Shown: positions 35,523-47,070, counted from the stretch's first letter. The stretch: DNA of 64,000 bases from Cristatella mucedo (GCA_009760855.2 WPIO01000045.1:1892501-1956500); one strand, 5' to 3'. Made by a program: numbers and translations. Notes: a model not told the origin generated them from the letters alone.

Positions 35523-35715
35523 CCGGGAGAGTGCGAGCTCTCAACTGCCCGACAGAGAAAGACTCGCGACGCTGACTCGCCCATCGTTCCGCTCGTTTCC
35601 ATTCGCTCTCTCTCTCGATCGCTGCTGCGCGTCTCCGCGGTGCGGACGACGTAGCCGCAGAGACGACCGCCTCGTTCCCGCCACTTCCGTCTGTCATCGC
35701 CGCCGCCGCCGCCAT
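35523..35715 (-). CDS. Candidate first coding exon in CpG island, unrecognised
   Basis: An ATG in a strong Kozak context (ccgagATGG) opens MAAAAAMTDGSGGNEAVVSA followed by a basic, arginine- and glutamate-rich stretch ending ..SVGQLRARTLP. A possible donor is CCGG|gtgact, phase 1. Amino-acid use is more balanced than in the arginine/alanine frames typical of this island, which is the main argument for coding. No family was recognised. A non-coding origin is quite possible because any GC-rich segment here gives open frames. If it is a first exon, the (CAG)45 tract lies about 350 bp upstream of its start codon. Confidence 0.25.
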
Positions 35716-36065
35716 CTCGGGTAGCCGCCGCAGCCGCAAGCGGAATTCTAGTGACGCGCAGCAGCGAGCGAACGGCGGAAGCGACCCCTGGCGGGCGCTG
35801 CGGAGCCCCCCCCCCACTCGCGCTATCGACGGCGCCGCCGACGCCGGCTAATCAGCAGCGGCCGCTGCGGCGGCGCGAGACAACACCCGCTGACCTCAAA
35901 TTGGTATGAGTGCTTGCCAATAGCAGAGTTAATTGTTCTCGCTGTCAGCGCCGCGGATCCTGGACGCGCTCGCAGTTTCTCCGCACGCTAACTCCGCTAA
36001 TTCAGAAGGAGCCTTTTTAATTTAGGGCGGAGCTATTGAAAGGCCCAGCAGCGCCTGCCGCCGCC

Positions 36066-36203
<138 letters not shown>

Positions 36204-37313
36204 ACATACGGCCGCGTCGACGCCCGACGGGTCTAGCGCCTCGGCAGGCCGCCGTTCGGTTGGTCGTTCGGCTGGTCGATTATCGCTTCAAGGGCTTCGC
36301 AGTTGGCCGCTCCGCGAGTTGCGAGGCGACGTTAGAGTCGCACCATTTAATGTCAAGAAGCTTGGCGCTCGCGGCGAGCATCGCCAGCCGGTGCGAGCCG
36401 TCGCGCCATCGCCTCAATCGATCTTGGCGCGATCAGCTCTCGCCGCCGCCACCCTCGTCGGCCTAGCCCGATCTGCGTCGCTTTAATGTGTTATTGCCCT
36501 AGAATTATCACCCTGTATTATTACCCGCGGCGCGAGGACGGTAGGGGACACTCGAAGACGCTTGTGCCGCAGAGAAATCTTTCGCAAATTTGCATATGCA
36601 CCCTGTGTGCGTTGCCAGTGCACGCATTGTTACATTCTGGGCTACGCAGCGTGGCTGTACGCCTCGACGTAAGCGCCGCTGTGAGCGCTTTGTTTTTGGC
36701 CTAGTGCCGACTTAACTTGAAAGCCGCCGCTACGTTTATAACGCCGTCCTCGGGTAGTTCGCAGTATTGCACTGCGGTTAAGGTTAATGTCAGGCATACG
36801 GGCGTCTCTGTCGTCGAGCTCGCGGCCAATTCGATCGCACGCCTAGTGCGGCCGAAGACAGCATTTGGAAAATACCGTCTCTGGACGTCTCCGCGTCCGT
36901 CCTTCCAGCCGCTCCATTTCCGACGCATTCCGGAGCCGATGCTGCGGCTGGTGCAGGGGGGCGGAGCAAGCACCTCGCCTCCACTCGAGGTCGGAGCTCA
37001 AGCATCCGTCCCGCGTGCAGCCTGCGTCTGGGTGCCAGCGGCCGGCTGGACTCAAAATGCGCCTCTCTCAACGTGCACTGCTCGCTGATATGGTCTAAGC
37101 AGATGCAGACGGTTTTGAAATCGACCCCTCTGAGAGAACGAGACGCCGCTCAGATAACAATGTCACACGGGTCACCCGGATAGCCGGCGTTGAGCGACTG
37201 TGGGGCGTGCTCTCGTTGCCGGCCGATATAGAGTTCGGCCGGACGAGCGAAGGAGCCATCGGCGGATTGTGCACAGGCTGTGCTTGAGAAGCGAAGTGCA
37301 TTGCTGGCACACG

Positions 37314-37315
<2 letters not shown>

Positions 37316-37384
<69 letters not shown>
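37316..37384. repeat. (CT)n microsatellite
   Basis: CT units with one CG interruption near 37362, in a CpG island. Confidence 0.95.
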
Positions 37385-38237
37385 CGCGCCTGCTCGATCC
37401 GTCTCTTGGACCGAAACAGAATTTGTCCATCGACATTGATTTCCCACTGCCGCTTCCTCATCATGAGAAAAGCAGCCGGTCAGAGACCGCGATGCTCCTA
37501 CATCGAGGCCACGTGACCAGCTGGCTCGATCTTTGGAGGCCGTGGCGGTTGTGTGCTGCTGGTTTCGTGTTAGTCAGTCGACGCCAGTAACGAGCGCCTA
37601 CCAGTTGGGCGTCGCCTTTTAGCGCTCGTGAGTACCCAGAACTCGAAAACTCAGCAGCGCCAGCTGCCAGGTTCCGCTCGGGTGCGTTCGACACTCGGAG
37701 GAGAAACTGCAGCAGCAGCAGCAGCAGCAGCAGCTGCGGGCTCGACCTTCCCGCCAGAGCCGCCGCCGTCTTTCTCGAGAGATCCAACTCCAGCGGAGGA
37801 CGAGAGCCGAGACAACACCTGTAGCTCTGTGCTCGTCGCCCCCCCCCCGAAGGATCCGCGATGTATCATCCGACGACGACGACTTCGCGGGAGCGTCGCC
37901 CCTCCTCCGCTGCAATCAGGGGGGGGGGACGCTCGCATGCTACCGCTCGTGGCGGTGGAAACGGCGCTGCTTGTCGAATGTAGCTTCGTGGTGAATAGAA
38001 TGCCCACTCAGAGCGACGGCAGCATCAGACGCGTCTTCACGATCGGGCGTCGTGCTAAACTAAGTCGATGCCGTACGGATGATTTCAAGGTGCTGTACTT
38101 CATTAGTAATAATAACGCCAATAACAATAGGTAGCTGGTATATCGACCCGAGAGAAGTAATCTTCGTGTAGCCGCTTCATGACTCAATGCAAAGGGAGCA
38201 AATAGGATTTAAAAAATTCGAGGTATACAAATTAAAA

Positions 38238-38366
38238 AAATATAATTCATTTGTATAGCGTTCTAAGAGAACTTAATATCTATTCAGGCGCTCCACATAT
38301 GCCAAAGGGCTCGAGCCCAACACCTCGGTCGAGGCAAGCAATTTAAACACTAGACCAAACCAGGTA
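38238..38366 (-). mobile_element. SINE-B copy
   Basis: Reversed tail aattcatttgtatagcgttc, attcaggcgctccacatatg, and reversed head ggctcgagcccaacacctcg, actagaccaaaccagg. Confidence 0.8.
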
Positions 38367-38529
38367 TAGTGCTTAGACGCGCACGTAACAGCATATATAT
38401 ATAGAGAGCAGATCAAACTGCACGCTGATAGACAGCGCCACAGATTACTATGGCCTCTGGTTAGAAACGTGCACAGGTCGGCAAAAGGGAATCTCACGCT
38501 AACAAAAAGACAAGTTCACTCGGGCGCAT

Positions 38530-39560
38530 GGCTATGTGGAACAGATGAGTCTTAAACCCAGCGATCACTCGGGGGCAGACTTTCCAATTTCTCGCCCGAC
38601 TGCAAAAAAAAGAGTCGTTGCGACAGCACGATCATCGCCAGTCTGCGGCCACCTTCTACAGCGGTTACGCAATCTCCGCGTCTCATGGCAGCGTCGGCCG
38701 AGCCAACAGCAGCGCCTAGGGCGTCGGAAGGTGCTAGTTGCAGGTGCATCGACCGCGTCGCACACTCGAGTTACTAAGCAGAGGCGGATGCTGGCGAGTG
38801 GTGTCGCCGAGCTAGCCGCTCAGCTGCCCAGGCTCAAATTGAGTCACTTTTGCGTACATCCTCGCTCGGACCGTGCGGCGAGCAGAGGCCAGAGGGTTTC
38901 TCTTTTAGGTGGGGGGTTGATGGGTCTACTTCCCGCCCCACCCACCCACCCACCCCCCCCACCCCCCCCCCGTAGCCGGATCGTTGCGGCGCCTCCTGGG
39001 AGCTCACGAGCTCGGTGCGAAGCCTCCTGAGCGAGCTCCGAGCGCTTGGCCGTCGCCGCTCTAGTAGGCCCGAGCCAGCTCCAGCTCTTGAGCCGCCGGG
39101 CTGCTGCTCACGCTTCCGCGGCAAGCTAGCCGCTATGCTCCGAGCGCTCGGCATGCAATCGGTCGAAGGAGAGCCTCAGGTCAAGGTTTGCGGCCACTAC
39201 CTGGCTGGCACAGGGGCCGGTCAAGCTCATTAGGCAACCGCGGCCCAGTGCGTTGAGCAATGCAGGCTTGCTTCTTGCAAACTGGAGGGGGAACGCCGGC
39301 TTGACCCAGCTTCTGACAATGGGCAATCATCGCGAGATTGGGGCTAAGTACGGCATTCGGAGAGCTCTAAAACGCGAAGTGCCAGTAACGAGTGTGAGAA
39401 CAGATTGCTGTCGGCGCCGACGCCGACTAGGGTGCACTGACCGACAGCAGCTAGATGGCCGTTTCTTCACCTCCAACCGAGACGCCTGCCTCCCACGTTC
39501 GAGTCATTCACTCGAATCGCGGGTCGAGCGGCTCTGCTATTCGCTTCATCTAACGCTGCT
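38530..39560. promoter_or_regulatory. GC-rich segment downstream of ARL13B, no gene assigned
   Basis: GC-rich block with a C-rich low-complexity run (38938-38971, CCCA units). No exon could be supported on either strand; open frames have no recognisable domain. Confidence 0.3.
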
Positions 39561-40087
39561 GCTGCTCGTACTGGCTGGTCTGCAGCCTACATATGGAGAG
39601 CTCTGTCTTAGCGTTGGATACCCGGATGAAACTATGTTCACTCGGGAGTGCTGGAGTTGTAGCAGAAGCCGGTCGCTGACCTGACCAACTTCGTGCTCCG
39701 AAACTGCTGCACCTCTGCAACCTGTCACACGATATCCAGCTCGTCGCCACCAACTGTGATGATAGAAAACCCTGCAGAGTTCGAGAAAGTTGTTTGCCTG
39801 CAAGCCCACATGTTCCCCCTTGTCCGTATCTAAAAGTGGTATAAACATAGAGATGCAAGCATTGATTGTGGGTTTTAGAGAGCCTGAAAAAATTAGAGCA
39901 AGTTGGACGACCAGGCAAGAAAGAAAGGAAAAGAGCACTGAGAATAAAAAGAGGAAGGCAATGAGCCGACGACACGTGAAACAAGTCTTGCAATACTTAC
40001 TAACATAGCAGCCAGTCACTAATACAGTGCTACCACGAATAGAATACTGGATTGCATGACAAAAGTTTTCTTCTATTCATATTAAAC

Positions 40088-40432
40088 TGCTAACTCCCTC
40101 CCGATCTGCGTCAGAACATCCCCTGACCTGACCACATTTAAAAGGAACCTAAAAACACACCCATTTAGGACAGCATTTAGTGGGTCCCTGTGATTCGTCC
40201 TTCACGTGCTTATGCGTGCTGACACTGTGCATGCTGCCACTAACCACATTTGCATGCTGACCCTTTGCATGTCACCCCTAACCATGTTATTCATTTTGTT
40301 TGTTTTTCAAGCATGATTTTACTTACCATTTAATTGCATTTCCCTTTGCATCAAATGTAAAGCGCCTAGAAAGAGATTAAGTTCTCTGAGGGCGCTTTAT
40401 CAAGTACATTATTATTATAATCATTATTAAGA
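40088..40432 (+). mobile_element. LINE family 1 copy, 5'-truncated
   Basis: Starts at NSLPICVRTSPDLTTFKRN (split by frame) and keeps the whole 3' untranslated region, tail and ATT-rich end. It lies about 830 bp beyond the ARL13B stop codon, on the opposite strand. Confidence 0.88.
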
Positions 40433-41260
40433 ACAAATGGACATAGCGGCCGAGTTTGCACTTATCAGACATATTCACAAATTTGGCATTTGCGTCTTGA
40501 TTGGCAGTGGCCTTTAAGCTAGGGCTTACCATTCTTTGCAGAGCTGTGCACTCTGAAGGCAAGGCACAAGCAGCAGCCCAGCAGACGGGGAAAGCAGCTC
40601 GTAAAGTACAGCTCTAAAGGGCTGCGGTTGTGTATTTGCTACGTAATATCATAAAATCACGGCATAATTTCAAGACAAAGCCAATGTGCTAGTCGGGTTC
40701 GATGACGTTTCGTGGGTGGAGCTTTTACTGGGAGAGGGAGTCATAAGCTTGACAACAAATACCAATGTTCTTGGCACGCACGAGGCACAGCTTACACTGC
40801 AGCTCTGCAACAGCTATTCGACAGTCACTATTGTAGAGAGTCTCATGTCCTCTCGAAATCGCAGCAAAATAGATGCAGTAAAGCCAGCATCGATCAGACT
40901 TCTCGACAATAGTGGAAGTATGCGTGCTGATGCTACATGCCTTGCTGAGTGCTGCAGTGCAGCAGTATGCTTAGTAATCAATGCTACTGAGACTCATCCA
41001 CATCTTGGCCATGAAAATAGTAACTGTCACTGACGAACGATGGAGATGGAAGATAGCTGCTGGGTAGTCACAATTCACAGAAGCATTACATTGGTCAGGT
41101 GACCTGCCGTGAGATGGATACAGTCGAGAATGAGTACCGTGGTAGGGTGCTTGCGTAGCTGAGGCTCGACTGCTGGCCCGGTCACAAATCTATCAATAGA
41201 TATGTGCGTGTGTGTTTGTGTGCTTGCACATGAATGTAATCTTGATCAGCTCGGCTCATC

Positions 41261-41376
41261 TCAGCTGATCACAACGGCATCGTCGTCATCATCCACGTTC
41301 GCTGTACCAGGTTCTGCCACTTCTGACGGTACTTCAAGAACGGTATCTCGCATGACACTGAATCTCTTCAGGGTAT
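41261..41376 (-). CDS. ARL13B: ARL13B-like ciliary GTPase, last coding exon with stop
   Basis: The terminal exon reads D-TLKRFSVMRDTVLEVPSEV, then AEPGTANV, five aspartates and AVVIS before TGA at 41261-41263. The human protein, as I remember it, also ends in an acidic stretch and D-V-I-S. The acceptor is gagtttctctggtctag, phase 1, matching the donor of the basic exon. The full joined frame from 62962 to here is 1,156 bases (384 complete codons before the stop). With the missing GTPase part, about 127 residues in human, the protein would be roughly 510 residues, longer than the 428 of human ARL13B mainly because of the proline/serine exon. A polyadenylation site was not identified; a LINE fragment starts about 830 bp further down. 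Confidence 0.85.
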
Positions 41377-41795
41377 CTAGACCAGAGAAACTCAATGTTG
41401 CCATTGCGAATCACGCGCTGACATGCAAGAAGCTTGCGCCGGAGCACGTCATAAGCCACTAGAACAAAATCGACTTCTGCAAAACTACAGCTGTGCGTTT
41501 GTACGTAAGAGTATTTCAAATACTGACACATTTGAAATAACTGAAATACAGTACTACTGCTTACACAAGGCATCAAAGATAAAGAATGGGCCTCACGCAC
41601 TTCAGATACAGTTCTGATAGACACGACAAACTATAGAATGATACAGTGAGGCACAGTGACCTAACAACAAGAATGAGTGAGATCCGGCAATTTGTCCGGA
41701 TAGACAGTTGCATAGAAAGAGAGAGCAAGTGGAGGAGTGAGTGAGGGAAAAAGTGAGAAGGATTGCAAAAGTATGATCAAGAGAGAGCAGAAGGC

Positions 41796-41823
41796 GAGAG
41801 AGAGAGAGAGGGAGAGAGAGAGG

Positions 41824-41884
<61 letters not shown>
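41796..41884. repeat. (GA)n microsatellite
   Basis: About 40 GA units with G interruptions near the start; inside the last ARL13B intron. Confidence 0.95.
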
Positions 41885-41889
<5 letters not shown>

Positions 41890-42389
41890 TATAGAAAGAG
41901 GGTGGCAAATAAATGCAGATACATCAACGGACATGCTAGACCATATAACTCAGGACACAGCTGTAAGATTACAAGAAAAGGCTGAGTGAAAACCTGGAGC
42001 CAAGAAGGCAGTTCTAATGACACATCTACTTCGGAAGCAAGCTTTCGCGGGTGAATGAAAAGCATGGGGTGGGCTCTTTGACCCGTAACACCTGCCTTGG
42101 AGGATTGGTACATCTGCTGATCTTCATTTGCCATAATTAGCAATATGAGGATATCAGTAAGATCTTCGGCAGCAGGAATCTAACATACGACAGATTTTTC
42201 CTTGTTTACCTTGCTTATCTGATCATTAGGAGTGACTGTTATTAACCGGGGAGTTCTATAACCAGCAGCCACGAGTCTTCGGAGTGCTTGTGCATGCATG
42301 TCTTCGCATGATAGTTGTGTGCCTTTGCATGCTAGCCTATGCAGGACGCAGCGCTCTTCATTAGCTATTAGTCATTCATTCTCTTGTGG

Positions 42390-42480
42390 GAATTAGCAAA
42401 GCACATGAATATAGATTAAGCTCTCTTAGGGTGCTTTTCAACAGATTTACTATTAATAATTGGTATCGTTATTAGGATAC
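42390..42480 (+). mobile_element. LINE family 1 tail, diverged
   Basis: aatatagattaagctctctt, agggtgcttttcaacagatt and a short TATTAATAAT end resemble the family tail. Confidence 0.5.
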
Positions 42481-43082
42481 AGCAGTGCTGGCACAGTGGC
42501 CTCTACCAGAGGCAACAACCATAGTTCGATTGGATGCACGGACAGAAGAATGAGAATGTAACACTCTGTTGACTAATCCCGGTTTTCCACAGATCGAGAA
42601 CTTCAACAGAGCTCAAAGGAAATGGCCAGAAAGAAAAGCGACACGGAGGTCCAGGGAGTGTACCCGGTGAGGATAATTAATACCACAAACGGTTTGCAAA
42701 GAGCTAGTATCGAGATAAAACAGTAGAAACGAGACATCGATAGAGGAAGAGGAGAAGGAGAGGAGGACGAGGACGAGGAGGAGGGATGTTGGATTAACGA
42801 CAATCTGAGGGAGCAATCAATGTGTAGCTTATCTAATAGTTCCACCCAAACATAAGCGTCCACAATCATTCAAATTTTCCGGCTCCTCAGTCAGAAGCAA
42901 CTACTTTGTTCCCTCCTGCCTTCTCCAGTTGAAGAAAGTGTGCGGCGATGGCAGCCGCTTTCCTAACGCTCCTCTCCTATTCACCATAGCATATCAGCAA
43001 CATTTCCAAATGCAGTCGAGAAGCTGGCATCTTGCAAATGGCGACCCAAAGACGCCGTGGCAAGTCAAATGATAATTCATAC

Positions 43083-43184
43083 CTTGCGATCCTGTCAGGC
43101 CTATGGCCGTGTCCGAGCCGGAACCGGGCGACACCTGCGACTTCCTAGCTTTCTTCTTTCGCTGCTTTGGCTTCTTGATTTCGT
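43083..43184 (-). CDS. ARL13B: ARL13B-like ciliary GTPase, basic exon with V-x-P ciliary-targeting-like motif
   Basis: The exon encodes DEIKKPKQRKKKARKSQVSP, GSGSDTAIGLTGSQ and one base of the next codon. A lysine-rich run followed directly by a V-x-P triplet parallels the human KKK.KKLRMKRNHRVEP segment, in which RVEP is the ciliary targeting signal. Here the arginine of the R-V-x-P signal is replaced by glutamine (Q-V-S-P) while V and P remain. The acceptor is ttttttctcattcaag and the donor is CAAG|gtatga; both introns are phase 1. The intron to the previous exon is 149 bp. Confidence 0.8.
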
Positions 43185-43333
43185 CTTGAATGAGAAAAAA
43201 GGCGTGGTTGCTCCAGCGGCACGTGGACACGGTGCCGACGGGGGGGGGAGGGGCGATTGCGGCGGCAGCAGCAGCAGCAGCGAGACGGAAGACGGACGTA
43301 GGTGACTTCAACGGGCCGCGAACAGAAGGGTAC

Positions 43334-43660
43334 CTTCAACGTCGTGATCCGAACCGGTTCGAAGCGGGCTCAGAGCCGAGGACGGACCCAATGGCGGCAG
43401 ACGTCGTGTGGACGTCAGCGAGTGGTCGGCTCCCTCCCCACTGCCTGCCGTAGCATTGCCGTTTGCCGCCGACTTTTTCTGCGACGACGACACCGACGAC
43501 GTCGGCAGCGGTGAGCCGGGTCTCCCATTCGGCTTCTGCACAAAGCCTGCCGGTGACGCCTCAGTGGCACCGCGTCGCGACGGCTTGACCGCAGGCAAGA
43601 GTCCGCCGACGGCCACATCGAGCTGTGGGCGCACATCGGCGCCGTCAGTGCTTTTGGATT
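43334..43660 (-). CDS. ARL13B: ARL13B-like ciliary GTPase, proline/serine-rich tail exon
   Basis: This 327-bp exon, the longest of the gene, encodes a disordered, proline- and serine-rich region: it starts with a glutamate codon split by the intron, then SKSTDGADVRPQ, and ends TRRLPPLGPSSALSPL..GSDHDVE. The acceptor is gtttccattgcag and the donor is GAAG|gtaccc; both are phase 1 and agree with the neighbours. ARL13B proteins carry a proline-rich region in the C-terminal half; residue-by-residue alignment to the vertebrate protein is not possible here. Evidence for coding is the phase agreement, the open frame and its position between two recognisable exons. Confidence 0.72.
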
Positions 43661-44101
43661 CTGCAATGGAAACTTGCCGGTTGCAGAATGCTTCGAAGAT
43701 CGCAGCCACAGCTAGCCTGGCAAAACTGGCAAGCGTATCTCCGACGAGCAGCAGAAGAGCAGCAGTGGGGGGGGGGGGGTAATCGTCAAGCATACAAGAG
43801 TGCATCAACTCGGGAGTCGAGAATCACGGTGCCAACGTCACGGAGCGGCCACTCGCTTACACCAGCATCTGGGCTACTATTTTCTTTAGACACACCAAAA
43901 TAGACTAAAAAAAGTCAATGCCTGAGAATTGAACGCGACTGCAGGCCTGCCTCCGTGCACGGCCAACGGCCACATGCATCGGGGGGGGGGGGGGAGAGAG
44001 AGAAGGAAGGAGAGGAGAGGACCAGCCCTGCCACCACCACCACCACCACCACCACCCCCCCCCCCGGTGCACATTCACTCCGGCAGGGGAGGCATGCCTA
44101 C

Positions 44102-44267
44102 CCGAGTGAGTCGGGCTGGCCTCTTGTGCTCGTCTGTCGGCGCTGCTCGGCTCAGCTGCTGGCCTGAGAGGCGTCGAGAGTGCAGCGGCAGCGGCGGCAG
44201 CAGGTGTCGGTGCTGCTTGCTGCTTCTGCTGGTCCTGCTTCTTTTTCTTCTTCTTCAACTCGTTCTC
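44102..44267 (-). CDS. ARL13B: ARL13B-like ciliary GTPase, ENELKKK exon
   Basis: The exon starts ENELKKKKKKQDQQKQQ and continues with an alanine/proline-rich disordered stretch to ..ASPTHS. The opening corresponds in position to the ENEGKL.REKK segment that follows NPFQP in the human protein. The acceptor is aaatgtcttgcag, phase 0, and the donor is TCGG|gtaggc, phase 1. It lies 4.9 kb downstream of the previous exon. Directly after the donor come a 10-base C run and CAC repeats (44032-44066 on the plus strand), a likely source of length variation inside the intron. The alanine run (seven residues) comes from a GCN-rich stretch. Confidence 0.75.
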
Positions 44268-44379
44268 CTGCAAGACATTTCGTGAGGAAGGCATGTTTTT
44301 GGCACACGGCTGCAACAGGCACACAAGCTTCTCATTCTCTTCAAAGGAGCAAGCCACCCGGTGGCTGAGTGAAGCTTGG

Positions 44380-44458
44380 CTGTAGGCAGTCTGTAGGCAG
44401 GCTGTAGATAGGCAGTCTGTAGATAGGCAGGCTGTAGATAGGCAGGCTGTATGCAGGA
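44380..44458. repeat. Minisatellite, ~15-bp unit
   Basis: Units of the type ctgtagataggcagg repeated about five times, in the 4.9 kb ARL13B intron. Confidence 0.9.
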
Positions 44459-44726
44459 AACAGGCACCGAGACAGGGTGACAGCATTAGATTGACAGACA
44501 CTAACCACAGAAGGACCGAGCGAGGTGCCAACGGCCAGAGCAGAGCGATTTTGCCTGGAATTCGGGATCGATCCTCCTCAGCGATCCACGAGGAATTCTC
44601 TCCATCATTAGGGACAGCGGCTATACTAGCCACCGAGCTATTGACAATTCCCTCTGCTCTCACTACTCAGAGCTTCGAGGCCTTGGCCTTAAACGATCGC
44701 TTGAAATAAATAAAAAAAAATACTAG

Positions 44727-44910
44727 CTGCCTTAACAGCCTTTTTTGTACAGCAACAGAAGCGCCTTGAAGACTATCAACAAGCTTGCAGTTGGCGATAA
44801 AAATCGCCAACTGCAAGCTTGTTGATAGTTTGTTGTTAATATTCGAAACCACGACCACAGGACCGAGGTCGTGAAAAGCAACCGCCTTACCTAGAGTGCC
44901 ATTACGGCTC
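44727..44910 (-). mobile_element. SINE-A copy with internal palindrome
   Basis: Reverse-strand SINE-A: acagccttttttgtacagca at the 3' side, cgaggtcgtgaaaagcaacc and gccttacctagagtgccatt at the head. The part between body and B box is replaced by an inverted copy of the body (see the palindrome entry). Confidence 0.85.
44772..44829. repeat. Perfect palindrome, 27-bp arms, 4-bp loop
   Basis: Arm 44772-44798 (actatcaacaagcttgcagt...) is exactly complementary to 44803-44829, with aaaa between. It sits inside a SINE-A copy. Confidence 0.97.
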
Positions 44911-44929
44911 ACCGGCCGTCGAGTCGAAT

Positions 44930-46280
44930 TGCAGTGCACTGTCTACATGCCTGGGTTTATTTTTAATGGCACCAAGGTGTCAAGCTGCAACCATAATGTC
45001 TGCTGTGGCAGGCAACCAGGAATCAGAGACAGCTTCCAGGGAGTTGGGCTAGTACATGCTGCACCGCATATACAATTTTACATTTGAGCCTGCTCGCTAG
45101 CAAAACTGTAAACAACATATAAACAAAAAATTAACAACAATACAGGTAGATTAGCAATACATCTATGACCTGAGAAACACTATCCAGAACAAGCTAACCA
45201 CAAGCAAAATGTGGGTTAATGTTTTCCAGTAATGGGCAAACGGCATCAACATCAAAATCCAGCTGCTACCAAGGACTACATTCTCTTAACCTGCAAGCAG
45301 TGCACTACATATCGTAAGGCCTTCACTAAACAAGATTTGACTCAACAAGATTTCGTTCCCCAAATTTCTTCAATACTGGGTTATATACTCAATACTAACT
45401 AACTCAGGTTTTGGGCCACTTTGAGGCTAGAACTGTTTTCCTGATGGTGTCGTCGGCAGACATGGCAGACATGGCAGATTGCAGAATCACTTCAGTTTTG
45501 GATTCAGAAATAGCTCTGCACTGCTGCTGAACAATTACAAGGTCCAGACAGCTCGAACTTGTAAATGTGAAAACAGCAGCATGGAAGCTGTGTAAAAATT
45601 TGCAGCAAACAAAGATTGTGGTGGATTGTGGCATGACTGTGGATGGCATGCACACAGGGTCAATTTTCAGCAGGTCAATATACAGCCACCGTGTATGTAC
45701 ATGCATACATACACAGTGGCAGAGCCAGGATTTCCATTTAGGAACTGCAAAGCCTGCAAAACATTTTTGTACGGGGGGGGGGCAAGCGAGAGCAGCAAGA
45801 CTTTCAGGCGGGTAGAGATAGACCCACAAGTTAATGAAAAATTATAGCACGAAATGCTTATATGACGAAATGCTTATACGACACGAACTTGGCGGTTGCT
45901 CATCGAGTGAAATGTAATTTCATCGTTAGTGACAGTCACTGTGAGCATGTGACAGGCATGTGAATAAAGGTGGCCCAGGCTGCTGTCCTGCTGTAGGGCA
46001 GGCAGAAAACGCCCCTCCCCCTGCCCCAACTGGTTCTGCCATTGTCTATACGCATAGCCTGTACACAAAGGTATGCATATATCTACCAGTTTACATGCAT
46101 ACAGGTACAAATGTGCACACAAGTGTGTAGCTCTGCACTAGACAGAACAACTCGATGCCCCTAAGAATCCAGATGTTACATTAAATATTGCAGTATTGTA
46201 TAGCCTACTGGTGCACGAAAGTTCAACTGAGAATATAATAATAATACACTTACCACATCGAAATGCTTATCAGATGCAGA
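44930..46280. other. ARL13B intron, no feature recognised
   Basis: About 1.3 kb of mostly unique, AT-leaning sequence with a G run at 45773-45782. No exon supported. Confidence 0.4.
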
Positions 46281-47070
46281 AAATACAAAATGATCACGTT
46301 TGTGTAGCATCTCGAGCAACCCTCATTGTGATACGGCTTCTAGATTACTGCATTTCCATTTACTCCCAGAACTCTCGACCAGTGTCCACAAACGTCTCTA
46401 GTGCAACACTCACTCGGCAGGTTTGACGTCAACGAGGTAGCTGCTTCGTCACATTACCTCTGTCGGAGTTTCACTGGCTTTCTATCAAGCATCAAATCGA
46501 CTCCTAAAACCCTTTCAGAAGCCTGCAGGCCAATTTAATCGCTTTCGCCAGCCTGACCATTCGAACTCCTTACTGTTCCAGTCACGTGATCTCAAACTGC
46601 CTGCTGCTGGGCTTTCAGTCGCTGCACCGTTTGCTTGCGCTACATTGACGTCCTTTGGTTATCACCAGGCCTTCACCTTCCCATGCTGCAAAAGCCTGGG
46701 ACTAGCTTCCGGCTTTTTTCACCACCTGCTTTGACTTTGCTGCATCCAAGCCTAAGCCAAAGACGCCTCTGCTTTCGGCTCAACTTTCCTCGCGTCCAAA
46801 AGAATTTGTCCTTATTGTTCTTCTACGTTTGCATGCTCACCTCAGCATTATTCAGAACGGCTTACTACTCAAAGGTGTTACTAAGAGGGCTGGCCTTAGT
46901 GTTTTCTTGTAAGTTGTAGCATGCTTGTCTAAGCTTGATGTTAGCGTGCTTTTTCATGCTTGTCTAAGCATGATACCTTGTCATTATTGGCATTGCCACC
47001 GTTTCAGTAGCAAAGCGCAGGGATATAGATTTGGTTCTCCTAGAGTACTATACAAAATAATAATATTAAT
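46280..47070 (+). mobile_element. Old LINE family 1 copy
   Basis: Highly diverged: a word like VIRLLDYCISIYSQNSRP matches VTSRLDFCNSLLTGLPA of better copies, MLQKPGTSFRL matches the PKAWNSLP region read in another frame, and the segment ends ggatatagatttggttctcc, tagagtactatacaaaataa. Probably an early insertion of the same lineage. Confidence 0.65.

Noticed and set aside
37461-37787. Reverse frame starting like a signal peptide with a leucine run
   Set aside because: The leucine run is just the translation of a short CTG repeat; the only donor nearby (gtactc) is poor.
40686-41033. 116-codon forward frame with D-N-S-G-S-M, resembling a von Willebrand A metal site
   Set aside because: Only the short motif matches; no flanking domain pattern, no splice context, and it lies antisense beyond the ARL13B stop codon. 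Probably chance.
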